Assembly (NCBI RefSeq): GCF_000018585.1
Contig: NC_009976.1
Coordinates: forward strand, 279,982 to 343,981
DNA length: 64,000 nucleotides
Reading direction: 5' to 3'
From: Prochlorococcus marinus str. MIT 9211
GTDB lineage: Bacteria > Cyanobacteriota > Cyanobacteriia > PCC-6307 > Cyanobiaceae
Of this stretch, positions 9,075 through 17,545 are shown piece by piece. The position numbers and the translations under genes are program-made. The notes beneath the pieces are model-generated. The model was not told the origin of the DNA and searched no databases. It saw only the letters and a program-made list of their open reading frames with translations. The first letter of the stretch is position 1. Each line of letters opens with the position of its first letter.

Positions 9075-10532
9075 ATGTTTAAGAATTCCTTGAAATTGCA
9101 ATCTGATCCAATCCGATTTGGCACAGATGGTTGGCGAGGTGTTTTAGGGGTTGATATCACTCTAGAAAGGTTGCTTTCTGTGGCGACAGCAGCGACTCAG
9201 GAACTTGCTTACCGTGCTCCAAAGGGATTAAGCAATAAAGTTATCATTGGCTATGATCAAAGGTTTTTAGCGCCTGAGTTTGCTGCAGCTATCTCTTGTG
9301 CTGTCAGAGGTTGCGAACTTGAGCCATTAATTTCCGAAACTCCAGTAACAACTCCGGCGTGTAGCTGGGCTGTTGTTCAGCATCAAGCTATAGGGGCATT
9401 AGTCATTACTGCTAGCCACAACCCTCCTGAATGGCTTGGTTTGAAGATTAAGGGACCATCTGGATGTTCTGTAGATAGTGACTTCACCCAGGCAGTTGAG
9501 CACAGGCTTTTGGCAGGGGGGATAACTATGCCAATTAACGGCATAACAGAAAGCTTTAATTGTCGAGAGCAGCATATAGCTGGCTTAAAGCGAAAGTTTG
9601 ATATAGAGAAAATTGCAAATGGACTTAAGGCAATGGGCCTCAAGGTAATAATTGACTATATGCATGGGTCTGCTGCTGGCTGTATCGCAGAACTTTTTGG
9701 GGATGGTTCACAAGAATTTTTACAAGAAATTCGAGTAAATAGAGACCCATTGTTTGGCGGAAATCCTCCAGAGCCTTTATCGCAGTATTTAGGTCAACTC
9801 ATCTCATCTGTTAAAGCCTCTTCAGCTGCTGGTACGCAATCATTGGGTTTAGTTTTTGATGGCGATGGTGATCGAATCGCTGCAATAGATGAACAAGGGC
9901 GATTTTGCAGTAATCAATTGTTAGTACCTCTTTTTATAGATCATCTTGTTGGTGTGAAGAATTTGCCAGGATGTGTAATTAAAACTGTCAGTGGATCAGA
10001 TTTGATAGCTCTTGTTGCAGAAAAATTAGGGCGAGAAGTGATTGAAGTTCCTGTTGGTTTTAAGTTTATTGCTTCAGAAATGTTTAATAGAGATGTGCTA
10101 CTTGGGGGAGAGGAATCAGGAGGTATAGGTTTTGGATCTCATATCCCTGAAAGAGATGCTTTATATGCTGCTTTGGTTTTGTTAGAAGCTGTCACTTCTA
10201 TAAAGATGCCTTTAGGCGAAAGAGTAAATACTTTGCATGATTGTTTTGGTAAAAGTTATTATGACCGAATAGATTTAAGACTTGAAGATAACAATTGCCG
10301 AGTAAGATTAGAAGAATTATTGAGAAACAGTCCTCCGAATTCAATCTCTGATGAGATAGTACAAGAGGTTATTATGATTGATGGCTACAAGTTGAAATTA
10401 GGAGAATGCCACTGGCTTATGTTTAGGTTCTCTGGTACAGAACCTCTTTTGAGGATCTATTGCGAAGCTCCAACTCCAATTCAAGTTGAGAAGAATCTTG
10501 CATGGGCAAGGCAATTTGCTGTAGAAATATGA
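9075..10532 (+). CDS. Phosphoglucomutase/phosphomannomutase family
   Basis: A 485-residue alpha-D-phosphohexomutase. The phosphoserine loop TASHNPPEWLGLKIKG places Ser114 as the catalytic residue, the metal loop is DGDGDR with Asp262/264/266, the sugar-binding loop is GGEESGGIG, and the phosphate-binding loop FRFSGTEPLLRIY is near the C-terminus. It interconverts hexose 1- and 6-phosphates, likely feeding glycogen or nucleotide-sugar synthesis. Whether glucose, mannose or glucosamine phosphate is preferred cannot be settled here. It overlaps the next gene by four bases (ATGA). Confidence 0.92.
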   Translation: MFKNSLKLQSDPIRFGTDGWRGVLGVDITLERLLSVATAATQELAYRAPKGLSNKVIIGYDQRFLAPEFAAAISCAVRGCELEPLISETPVTTPACSWAVVQHQAIGALVITASHNPPEWLGLKIKGPSGCSVDSDFTQAVEHRLLAGGITMPINGITESFNCREQHIAGLKRKFDIEKIANGLKAMGLKVIIDYMHGSAAGCIAELFGDGSQEFLQEIRVNRDPLFGGNPPEPLSQYLGQLISSVKASSAAGTQSLGLVFDGDGDRIAAIDEQGRFCSNQLLVPLFIDHLVGVKNLPGCVIKTVSGSDLIALVAEKLGREVIEVPVGFKFIASEMFNRDVLLGGEESGGIGFGSHIPERDALYAALVLLEAVTSIKMPLGERVNTLHDCFGKSYYDRIDLRLEDNNCRVRLEELLRNSPPNSISDEIVQEVIMIDGYKLKLGECHWLMFRFSGTEPLLRIYCEAPTPIQVEKNLAWARQFAVEI

Positions 10533-11137
10533 GTGTCAATTCTCAAAAAAATAATAATAACTTGGTTGTAGCGAGTGGGAATATGGGGAAGGTTGAGGAG
10601 TTTAAGCAACTTTTATCTGGTTTAAGTTTAAATATTATTAGTCAACCAGATGGAGTTAAAGTGGATGAAACAGGAGAAACTTTTTCAGATAATGCAAAGT
10701 TAAAAGCTCTTTATGTGGCAAAATTTACAGGGGAATTTGCTCTTGCTGATGATTCTGGATTAGTTGTAGAAGCTTTAGATGGTGCTCCTGGTGTTTACTC
10801 TGCTAGATATGGCAATACTGATAAAGAAAGGGTCGATAGATTGCTGAGAGAATTATTACCTTTTAAGAATAGAAATGCATCTTTTATTTCTTCACTTTGC
10901 TTGGCTTCGGCAGAAGATGGTGTTTTATTTGAGGTTGAAGGAAGATGTGAAGGAATTATTACATATACAGCAAGAGGTAATAAAGGTTTTGGTTATGATC
11001 CAGTCTTTGAAGTTAGAGGTACTGGATTGACATTCGCAGAGATGAGAGCAAAAGATAAAAGGCTTGTAAGTCATCGTGGCAAAGCTTTTGAGGCATTAAT
11101 GCCAAGCCTAAAAAAATTATTCAGCCTTAAATATTGA
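10529..11137 (+). CDS. rdgB: XTP/dITP diphosphatase (RdgB/HAM1)
   Basis: Removes non-canonical purine triphosphates (dITP, XTP) from the nucleotide pool. The protein of about 202 residues shows the family landmarks ASGNMGKVEEF near the start, DETGETFSDNAKLKA, the LADDSGLVVEALDGAPGVYS loop and the FGYDPVF/SHRGKAF segments. I chose ATG 10529, which overlaps the mutase stop as ATGA; a longer reading frame from 10502 would lie wholly inside the upstream gene. The two genes look translationally coupled. Confidence 0.95.
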   Translation: MSVNSQKNNNNLVVASGNMGKVEEFKQLLSGLSLNIISQPDGVKVDETGETFSDNAKLKALYVAKFTGEFALADDSGLVVEALDGAPGVYSARYGNTDKERVDRLLRELLPFKNRNASFISSLCLASAEDGVLFEVEGRCEGIITYTARGNKGFGYDPVFEVRGTGLTFAEMRAKDKRLVSHRGKAFEALMPSLKKLFSLKY

Positions 11138-11166
11138 TGATTTAAATAAAGCTTACCCGAGTTAAT

Positions 11167-12654
11167 TTAACCTTCAACCCAACTTCCATGTAATCCATGA
11201 GGAATTGCCAGCGGTAACTCCAAAATAGCTTGTTCACTTAAATCATTGGCGTTTAAAATTACTAAATCACTAGCTAGTCTTTCCCCATTCCATACAACAG
11301 TTAAAACCCAACCATCATCCTCATTTGATGAACTAGTTGGTACCATGATTGGTTCACTGACAAATCCTCTTGGTGCAGCACTCCAAATATGCTTTTGTGA
11401 ATTAAATAAATCGAATTTCTTAATGTTCTGCAGAGGGCCATTCCCATGCTCTTTCTGTGCAGTTGCCATCCAGCTGTATCTGGCTTTCATTCCAAGCATT
11501 CGAGGATTAACCATTGCGAATTCACAACATTGATTGCTTAATACTTCTGTTGTAACATTTTTGTTTAATAAGTTAATCCTGCATTTCTTTAATATACCTT
11601 CAGGAATTTCATCAAAATTAATCTCTAGAAAATTTTCATTAGGCTGAATTGAAGGAAAGTCATTATAGAAAATACTTTCAATAACGACCTCTGAGTTCTC
11701 TTCCCAAGCATTTAGATGATGAAAAACAAATCCATCTGGAGCCTCAAATATCCTAGGTGGCTCTAATGCATAGCAGCCTGAATCTCTAGGAATTAATAAG
11801 AACCTTCCTTTGTTATTTTTTGAAGATGATAAACATTGAGCGGCACCTTTTTGACCAAATATGAATGGCAATGGGTTGAAGTCAATTGCATTTTGTAAGA
11901 ACACTGCCCAATTTGGAGTAATTGCAAAGTCATGTAGGAATGCAAATCCATTAAAGGTATCTTTTCGGTTGGATATCAATACTCCTGCGTCATCACCTTG
12001 GGTTGAAAACTCCATTAACCGTATGGTGCTTTTGGGGCCTGTATTTACTCCAAAAGTTACCATTCTAGATTGATTGTTATGGCCTGGATCAAATCGAGGA
12101 TGAGCACTAAAAGCTTCACCTGGGTTTAGCACTCCATTTAAGTTGGAAATTCCATGAGTGTCTAAACTTCTAGGGTCAAGTGAGTAAGGACTTGCTGCTT
12201 CCCAGAGGGCCAAAAGTTCATTGCCAAGCAACACAACATTTGTATTGGCAATATTTTTTAAACGAAGATCGAAAGCATTAGATAAAGCCCCTCCGGCTTT
12301 TTGGGTCCCAAATACCCCTCTATATATAAATTTTCCAGCTTTTTCTTCTTCTTGCCAGGCTTTTGTTCTAACAAAACGATTGGTGAGATTTGCTTTACCT
12401 TCCTCGAACCTTAGGGAGGTAATCATTCCATCCCCATCGAATGGATGATGGACCCATTGTCCATTTCTCTCTAATCGGCCTGGTCCATTTCGGTACAAAG
12501 TACCAAATAGATCTTTTGGTATTGCACCTTTAGCAGCCTTTAATTCAAAGTTACTGAATTCTTTATCAACATTAGAGTAAGCACTTGACCAGTCACTCCT
12601 TTCAAAGTTTTCAGAAGCCTTCGTTTTCGTTGTTGGGAAGGCGTTCTCAGACAC
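11167..12654 (-). CDS. Carotenoid cleavage oxygenase (RPE65/CCD family)
   Basis: A 495-residue non-heme iron oxygenase that splits carotenoids or apocarotenoids with O2. The family's four iron-binding histidines are visible in order: HPRFDPG, FLHDFAIT, FHHLNAWEE and the C-terminal PHGLHGSW. The N-terminal GTLYRNGPGRLERNG and HPFDGDGMI motifs are also typical. The start is GTG at 12654. The cleaved bond and the product (retinal, apocarotenal or others) cannot be told from the sequence. No opsin gene is in the window. Confidence 0.92.
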   Translation of the reverse strand: MSENAFPTTKTKASENFERSDWSSAYSNVDKEFSNFELKAAKGAIPKDLFGTLYRNGPGRLERNGQWVHHPFDGDGMITSLRFEEGKANLTNRFVRTKAWQEEEKAGKFIYRGVFGTQKAGGALSNAFDLRLKNIANTNVVLLGNELLALWEAASPYSLDPRSLDTHGISNLNGVLNPGEAFSAHPRFDPGHNNQSRMVTFGVNTGPKSTIRLMEFSTQGDDAGVLISNRKDTFNGFAFLHDFAITPNWAVFLQNAIDFNPLPFIFGQKGAAQCLSSSKNNKGRFLLIPRDSGCYALEPPRIFEAPDGFVFHHLNAWEENSEVVIESIFYNDFPSIQPNENFLEINFDEIPEGILKKCRINLLNKNVTTEVLSNQCCEFAMVNPRMLGMKARYSWMATAQKEHGNGPLQNIKKFDLFNSQKHIWSAAPRGFVSEPIMVPTSSSNEDDGWVLTVVWNGERLASDLVILNANDLSEQAILELPLAIPHGLHGSWVEG

Positions 12655-12729
12655 TGTTTATTTTTATTAGGAGAGTTAATGATCGCGCAAATACTTTCAA
12701 AACGCGAATGAAATGTTTCAGCCTTGGCT

Positions 12730-13356
12730 TCAAATTTGTTTTGGTTTGCTTCCTGCCTGCTCTAGAACGCCTTTGCTGCTAGGTATAGCATCTCCTCTTC
12801 TAGGGTCTAATTCAGTTGCCAATCTTAGTGCTCTAGCAAATGCTTTGAAACATGCTTCAACTATGTGATGAGAATTAGTACCATCTAGTTGACGAATATG
12901 AAGGGTTAGCCCGCTGTTGTTTACAACGGCAATAAAAAATTCTTTTACTAATTCTGTTTCATAGCTACCGATTCTTTGAGAAGGGATGTTTAGGCCGTAG
13001 CTCAGATGAGGCCGCCCAGAGCAATCAAGAACAACTTGAACTAATGCCTCATCCAAAGGCGCAGAAAAGTGTCCAAATCGATTGATCCCTTGCCTTTCCC
13101 CGAGGGATTCAGATAATGCTTGCCCAATTGCGATTCCAACGTCCTCATTAGTGTGATGATCATCAATATGTGTATCTCCTTTTGCGATTACTTCTAAATC
13201 AAAAAGTCCATGACTTGATAACTGTTGAAGCATGTGATCAAGAAAAGCAACACCAGTGGAAATCTTGCATTTGCCTTTTCCATCAAGTCCTAATCGAACG
13301 GTGACATTCGTCTCTTTAGTGACGCGATGCACTTCGCCTGTCCTTTGAAGACTCAT
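12730..13356 (-). CDS. hisB: Imidazoleglycerol-phosphate dehydratase
   Basis: HisB dehydrates imidazole glycerol phosphate in histidine synthesis using a di-manganese site. The protein of about 208 residues shows the metal-binding motifs [12 protein letters not shown] and the C-terminal [17 protein letters not shown], plus the early [14 protein letters not shown] segment. I chose ATG 13356 (MSLQRTGEV) because GGAG lies six to seven bases upstream; a GTG at 13368 would extend it by four codons. It sits close behind fabI on the same strand and is probably cotranscribed with it. Confidence 0.95.
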   Translation of the reverse strand: MSLQRTGEVHRVTKETNVTVRLGLDGKGKCKISTGVAFLDHMLQQLSSHGLFDLEVIAKGDTHIDDHHTNEDVGIAIGQALSESLGERQGINRFGHFSAPLDEALVQVVLDCSGRPHLSYGLNIPSQRIGSYETELVKEFFIAVVNNSGLTLHIRQLDGTNSHHIVEACFKAFARALRLATELDPRRGDAIPSSKGVLEQAGSKPKQI

Positions 13357-13392
13357 ATGGTTCTCCACTCTGAAGGCATTTTGAAACCTAGA

Positions 13393-14175
13393 TCACATTC
13401 CATTAATGCAATACCCTGCATCAACGTAAATAGTTTGCCCTGAAATCCCACTTGATAGATCGCTTAGTAAGAAAGTTGCTGTATTTCCAACTTCAGTTTG
13501 GGTCACAGTTCGGCGTAAGGGAGCTTTCTCTTCCACATTATGGATCATGTCAAGTATGCCTCCAATTGCGGAGCTTGCCAATGTTCTAATAGGGCCTGCA
13601 CTAATAGCATTTACTCGCACTTGTTTCTCTGGTCCAAGCTCGGCTGAAAGATACCTTACTGAAGCTTCAAGAGCAGCCTTCGCAACTCCCATAACGTTGT
13701 AATTAGGAATTGCTCGTTCTGCACCTAGATAGGTAAGAGTAACTACTCCAGCCTTTTCGCTGAAAAGAGGTTTTGCATATTTACAAAGTGGAGCAAGAGA
13801 GTAAGCACTGATGTCTAATGCTCTGGCAAAACCTTCTGATGTTGTGTCACTATAATCTCCTACAAGCTCTTCTTTCCCAGCGAAAGCAAGGCAATGCACA
13901 AGACCATCTAATACTCCCCACTTTTCTTTTATGGCATTAAATACTTCTTCAATTTGGACAGAGTTTTGAACATTTAGAGGGAGAAATAAAGATGGATTTA
14001 GGGGAGAAGTTAATTCTCTAACTTTTGCTTCAAACCGTCCTTTCTCGTCAGGAAGATAGGTGATCCCAAGTTCAGCCCCTGCAGCATGTAACTGTTGGGC
14101 AATCCCCCAAGCTATTGAGCGATTGTTTGCAATTCCTGTGACAAGGATTTTTTTACCACTTAGATCTAGGAGCAT
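13393..14175 (-). CDS. fabI: Enoyl-[acyl-carrier-protein] reductase (NADH)
   Basis: FabI reduces enoyl-ACP in the last step of each fatty-acid elongation cycle. This 260-residue short-chain dehydrogenase has the NAD-binding start GIANNRSIAWGIA and the catalytic set Tyr149, Tyr159 and Lys166, spaced as in E. coli FabI. The C-terminal SGISGQTIYVDAGY stretch is typical. It precedes hisB on the same strand with a short gap, so a two-gene unit is likely. The 112-base gap to the divergent gene at 14288 presumably carries both promoters. Confidence 0.96.
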   Translation of the reverse strand: MLLDLSGKKILVTGIANNRSIAWGIAQQLHAAGAELGITYLPDEKGRFEAKVRELTSPLNPSLFLPLNVQNSVQIEEVFNAIKEKWGVLDGLVHCLAFAGKEELVGDYSDTTSEGFARALDISAYSLAPLCKYAKPLFSEKAGVVTLTYLGAERAIPNYNVMGVAKAALEASVRYLSAELGPEKQVRVNAISAGPIRTLASSAIGGILDMIHNVEEKAPLRRTVTQTEVGNTATFLLSDLSSGISGQTIYVDAGYCINGM

Positions 14176-14287
14176 TTGTTTGGGAAATATTTAAATGGTT
14201 TTAATTATTCTCTACTACTGAGGTGCCTCTTATCTATTTAACTAAGCAACTATTTTAAAAGAGCCTAATTTTGCCAGCATCATTCTT

Positions 14288-14908
14288 ATGGTTAGAACGA
14301 CATCGACGATGTTGCCTTTAGGTACAGCCTTGCCCTTCTTTGACTTACCTGTTGTTCAAGGAACATCTTTTCGGCACCCTATTACTCAAAAGAAGTTTGA
14401 TCGAATTAGCAGCAAACTCTTTAAAACGAAGCCATTGCTCATAATGATTCTTTGTGCTCATTGTCCCTTTGTAAAGCATGTAGAGAGTCAATTAACGAAA
14501 TTGGACCAAGATTATCTTGATGAAGTTGATTTCCTCGCTATAGCAAGCAATAGCTTAATTACCCACCCGCAAGATGGCCCTGAGAACCTTTTAGCTCAAT
14601 CTATAGGGCATGGATGGAGATTCCCATACTTGCTTGACTCTGATCAGCACTTTGCTAAATCGCTGCATGCTTCTTGTACCCCTGAGTTTTTTCTTTTTTC
14701 TCCTAACCAACAGGGCAGGCAAAGTTTGAATTATCGAGGTCAGCTAGATGGCAGCAGGCCAGGTAACGAAGTTCCATTAACCGGGATTGATTTGCGCATG
14801 GCTATAAAAGCTGTTTTAAAAAAAGAAAAAGTTTTTTTGAATCAAAAACCTTCTATTGGGTGCAATATTAAGTGGCACCCTGGCAATGAACCGTCTTGGT
14901 TTGGTTGA
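14288..14908 (+). CDS. Thioredoxin-fold (AhpC/TSA-like) redox protein
   Basis: A 206-residue cytoplasmic protein with a thioredoxin-like fold and a CAHCPF active-site motif near residue 59, placed after the central LLIMIL strand as in redoxins. A later CTPEFFLF segment supplies the cis-proline loop of thioredoxin-fold proteins, and another cysteine lies in SIGCNIKW near the end. It likely acts as a thiol peroxidase or disulfide reductase on unknown partners. A second in-frame ATG at 14309 is an alternative start. It lies about 50 bases ahead of the aminotransferase gene on the same strand. Confidence 0.82.
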   Translation: MVRTTSTMLPLGTALPFFDLPVVQGTSFRHPITQKKFDRISSKLFKTKPLLIMILCAHCPFVKHVESQLTKLDQDYLDEVDFLAIASNSLITHPQDGPENLLAQSIGHGWRFPYLLDSDQHFAKSLHASCTPEFFLFSPNQQGRQSLNYRGQLDGSRPGNEVPLTGIDLRMAIKAVLKKEKVFLNQKPSIGCNIKWHPGNEPSWFG

Positions 14909-14960
14909 TTTGACATTGCAATCTAGAAGCTTGACTACTTAAAGCTTTAAGGTGCCTTTT

Positions 14961-16154
14961 ATGCAGGTGCCACCTTTTAGTCTTGATCAACAGCTGTCCG
15001 ATATAGGGCATCAATTGGAGACTGCTGCTTCCAAGGTCCTTAGGAGTGGCCACTACATAGGGGGAAAAGAGGTTGATGACTTTGAGAAGTCCTTTGCTGC
15101 AAGCGTTTGTGTCCCATATGCGATTGGTTGCAATAGTGGAACTGATGCCTTGATACTTGCTTTAAGAGCGTTAGATATAGGCCCTGGAGATGAAGTCTTG
15201 ACACCTTCGTTTAGTTTCTTTGCAACAGCAGAAGCAATTAGCAACGTAGGAGCTAAACCAGTATTTATTGATATAGATCCTAAGAATTTTCTTATAAATA
15301 CAGGATTGATAGAAAAAGCTATTACTTCTGCAACCAAGGCAATTTTGCCAGTGCACCTTTTTGGATGTCCTGTTGATATGGATGTAATTGTTTCTATAGC
15401 TAAGAAAAACCGACTAAAGATTATTGAAGATTGTGCACAAGCAGCTGGCTCATATTGGCGAGGCAAGCCTGTTGGAGGTATAGGAGATATTGGCTGTTTT
15501 AGCTTTTTTCCTACTAAGAATTTAGGTGCTGCAGGTGATGGAGGTGCTGTTACTACACATGACCCTGAAATAGCTCAAAGAGTTAGAGAAATTGCCGTTC
15601 ATGGAATGCCTAGAAGATATTTTCATACCAATCTTGGATATAACAGCCGTTTAGATGCTTTGCAAGCAGCTATTCTAAGCGTGAAATTACCCATGCTTTC
15701 TGACTGGGTTAAAAAGCGTCAGGCAATTGCCTTAAGATATCAAAAACTTTTAAAAGGAATACCAGGCTTAGAAATGCCTGGAGACTCTATAAATGATCAA
15801 GATCTTTGTGGTCATTCTTGGAATCAATTTGTAGTAAAGATTAAAGGAAATAATCTTAGTAAAAAACTAGATAGAGAAGAAATCTTTGATCATCAAGAAA
15901 ATAATTTGTCTGATAGTACTTATAGGGATTGGTTAAAGGAGGAATTATCAAAAAATGGCGTTAATACAATTATTTACTACCCAATCCCAATTCATCTACA
16001 ACCTATTTATCAAGAGATTGGCTATAAAGATTGTAAATTACCTTTTACAGAAAAAGTTTCGCATCAAGTTCTAAGCCTACCTATTTTCCCAGAGTTAACT
16101 CTTGACAAGCAAGACTATGTTGTGAATCAAATTAGGAATTTACTACTAGTCTGA
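14961..16154 (+). CDS. DegT/DnrJ/EryC1/StrS family aminotransferase
   Basis: A PLP-dependent aminotransferase of about 397 residues that typically transfers amino groups to nucleotide-activated keto-sugars for cell-surface glycans. Visible features are the NSGTDAL phosphate-binding segment, TPSFSFFAT, the IEDCAQAAGS stretch with the cofactor-contacting Asp, and the FFPTKNLGAAGDGGA motif with the PLP lysine at Lys186. I chose ATG 14961 because AAGG ends eight bases upstream; a GTG at 14952 is possible. A UDP-glucose dehydrogenase elsewhere in the window could feed the same type of glycan, but the genes are far apart. Confidence 0.92.
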   Translation: MQVPPFSLDQQLSDIGHQLETAASKVLRSGHYIGGKEVDDFEKSFAASVCVPYAIGCNSGTDALILALRALDIGPGDEVLTPSFSFFATAEAISNVGAKPVFIDIDPKNFLINTGLIEKAITSATKAILPVHLFGCPVDMDVIVSIAKKNRLKIIEDCAQAAGSYWRGKPVGGIGDIGCFSFFPTKNLGAAGDGGAVTTHDPEIAQRVREIAVHGMPRRYFHTNLGYNSRLDALQAAILSVKLPMLSDWVKKRQAIALRYQKLLKGIPGLEMPGDSINDQDLCGHSWNQFVVKIKGNNLSKKLDREEIFDHQENNLSDSTYRDWLKEELSKNGVNTIIYYPIPIHLQPIYQEIGYKDCKLPFTEKVSHQVLSLPIFPELTLDKQDYVVNQIRNLLLV

Positions 16155-16241
16155 TAAATGAAATAATTACTAAATTTATTAAAAGAATGAGACTTATTTT
16201 AAATAAACTATTTATTAATCTAACCAAGCTTATTTTTCCCC

Positions 16242-16811
16242 TTAAAGGTTGAGGAATTGACAAGCTCTATGCCAAGCTGTAATGCTTTTGCCATCCAGGG
16301 GCTCATTACCACTTGCAATAGCATGTTCTAGCTCGTTTTTGGTCATTTCTAAGACTTCAATATCTTCATCTTCGTCTCCTAAAGGTTTTTTTTCTAACGG
16401 AGTTAAGTTTTGAGCTAGAAAAAGATGAATTACCTCATCGGAATATCCTGGGCAAGGAAGCATTAAACCTAGGTTATGCCATTGCTTTGCTTGATAGCCA
16501 GATTCTTCACCTAATTCTCTTTTGATAGAGCTAAGTGGATCTTCGTTGGCTTCGAGTGTACCAGCTGGAAATTCAAGGATTCTTCTGGAAACTGCGAATC
16601 GGTATTGACGTAAGAGAATTACATTGCCATTTTCTTGTATCGGTACAGCTAGAGCGGCACCAGGATGTCGGATCATTCCAAAACTACCTTCTATACCAAT
16701 TGGTAATTGGATTTTATTTACTTCAAAACGAAGTTTTTTTACATCAATAGATCTTTGGTTTGAAAGAATTGGAGATGGTTCAGGGGGTGGCAATGGAGTC
16801 ATAACGAACAT
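16242..16811 (-). CDS. Nudix hydrolase, ADP-ribose pyrophosphatase-like
   Basis: A 189-residue Nudix hydrolase. The signature GTLEANEDPLSSIKRELGEE, followed by SGY, fits Gx5Ex7REUxEExGU exactly. The upstream RQYRFAVSRRILEFPAG segment is typical of ADP-ribose or nucleoside-diphosphate-sugar pyrophosphatases of the NudF type. The N-terminus is proline-rich (PLPPPEPSP). The exact substrate is uncertain. It lies downstream of folK on the same strand with a gap of about 55 bases. The gap 16155-16241 on its other side is AT-rich and shows no clear hairpin. Confidence 0.9.
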   Translation of the reverse strand: MFVMTPLPPPEPSPILSNQRSIDVKKLRFEVNKIQLPIGIEGSFGMIRHPGAALAVPIQENGNVILLRQYRFAVSRRILEFPAGTLEANEDPLSSIKRELGEESGYQAKQWHNLGLMLPCPGYSDEVIHLFLAQNLTPLEKKPLGDEDEDIEVLEMTKNELEHAIASGNEPLDGKSITAWHRACQFLNL

Positions 16812-16865
16812 GTATAGATGATTAGCAAACTTTTTATCTGTTTTTGTAGAGTTTTTTAAATCGCT

Positions 16866-17447
16866 TTATTCTTCCCAGCCTTCTTGAGGGGGAATTTGTC
16901 TAATCCCATATGCTTCTCTTTGTATTGATGCTGCTAATGGAATTAACACAAAGTCCCTCTCTATGAATCGAGGATGAGGCAGGACAAGTATTTTTTTGTT
17001 TATATGCAAATCACCCCAGGCAAGAAGGTCTATATCAAGGGTTCTTGGGCCCCACTTTACTTTGGAGAGCTCTCTTGCTCTCCCAAAGTTTTTTTCTAGT
17101 TCTAGAAATCGCTTTAATAAATCTATTGCTCTATCCTCTGTAGGCCTGATAGAAGCAAATTTCTCTCCTCTAACTACAAGGACAGCATTTATATAATTTG
17201 GTTGGTTGCTAGGCCCACCAATTGGTTGGGTTTCATACAATGGAGACCATTGCCAGTGAAGATTTGAAATAATTGGCAAAAAAGTTTTATTTGCTGGCAC
17301 TAAAGCTTTGATCCATTCGCAGATCAATTGTTCTATCTGAGGTTTGACGGTTATAAGGGTAGAGACTGGAGGCCCTGCTGGACTAGGAATATTGGAACCT
17401 AGAGCAATTGCAAGAGTATTTTGTTTGTAATAGTTCAAAGATGACAT
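16866..17447 (-). CDS. folK: 6-hydroxymethyl-7,8-dihydropterin pyrophosphokinase
   Basis: HPPK activates the pterin for folate synthesis. The 193-residue protein has the ALGSN start motif, the ETQPIGGPSNQPNYINAV substrate loop and the GPRTLDIDLLAWGDL motif with its paired magnesium-binding aspartates, then LPHPRFIERDFVL. It runs divergently from chlD, with start codons about 100 bases apart, so their promoters share this short interval. The length is slightly above that of E. coli FolK because of a longer N-terminal half. Confidence 0.94.
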   Translation of the reverse strand: MSSLNYYKQNTLAIALGSNIPSPAGPPVSTLITVKPQIEQLICEWIKALVPANKTFLPIISNLHWQWSPLYETQPIGGPSNQPNYINAVLVVRGEKFASIRPTEDRAIDLLKRFLELEKNFGRARELSKVKWGPRTLDIDLLAWGDLHINKKILVLPHPRFIERDFVLIPLAASIQREAYGIRQIPPQEGWEE

Positions 17448-17545
17448 GCTTTCATAAGTAATACAGGTACAAAAATGATCAGGCTAGTGAGTCTCGATGA
17501 TTGCAAGTGGAACACACCACTGTGAATAGCCCAAGCCTCTCTTCC

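Noticed and set aside
15053..15466. 137-residue reading frame on the minus strand
   Set aside because: Antisense to the DegT aminotransferase; no motif, composition of a shadow frame.
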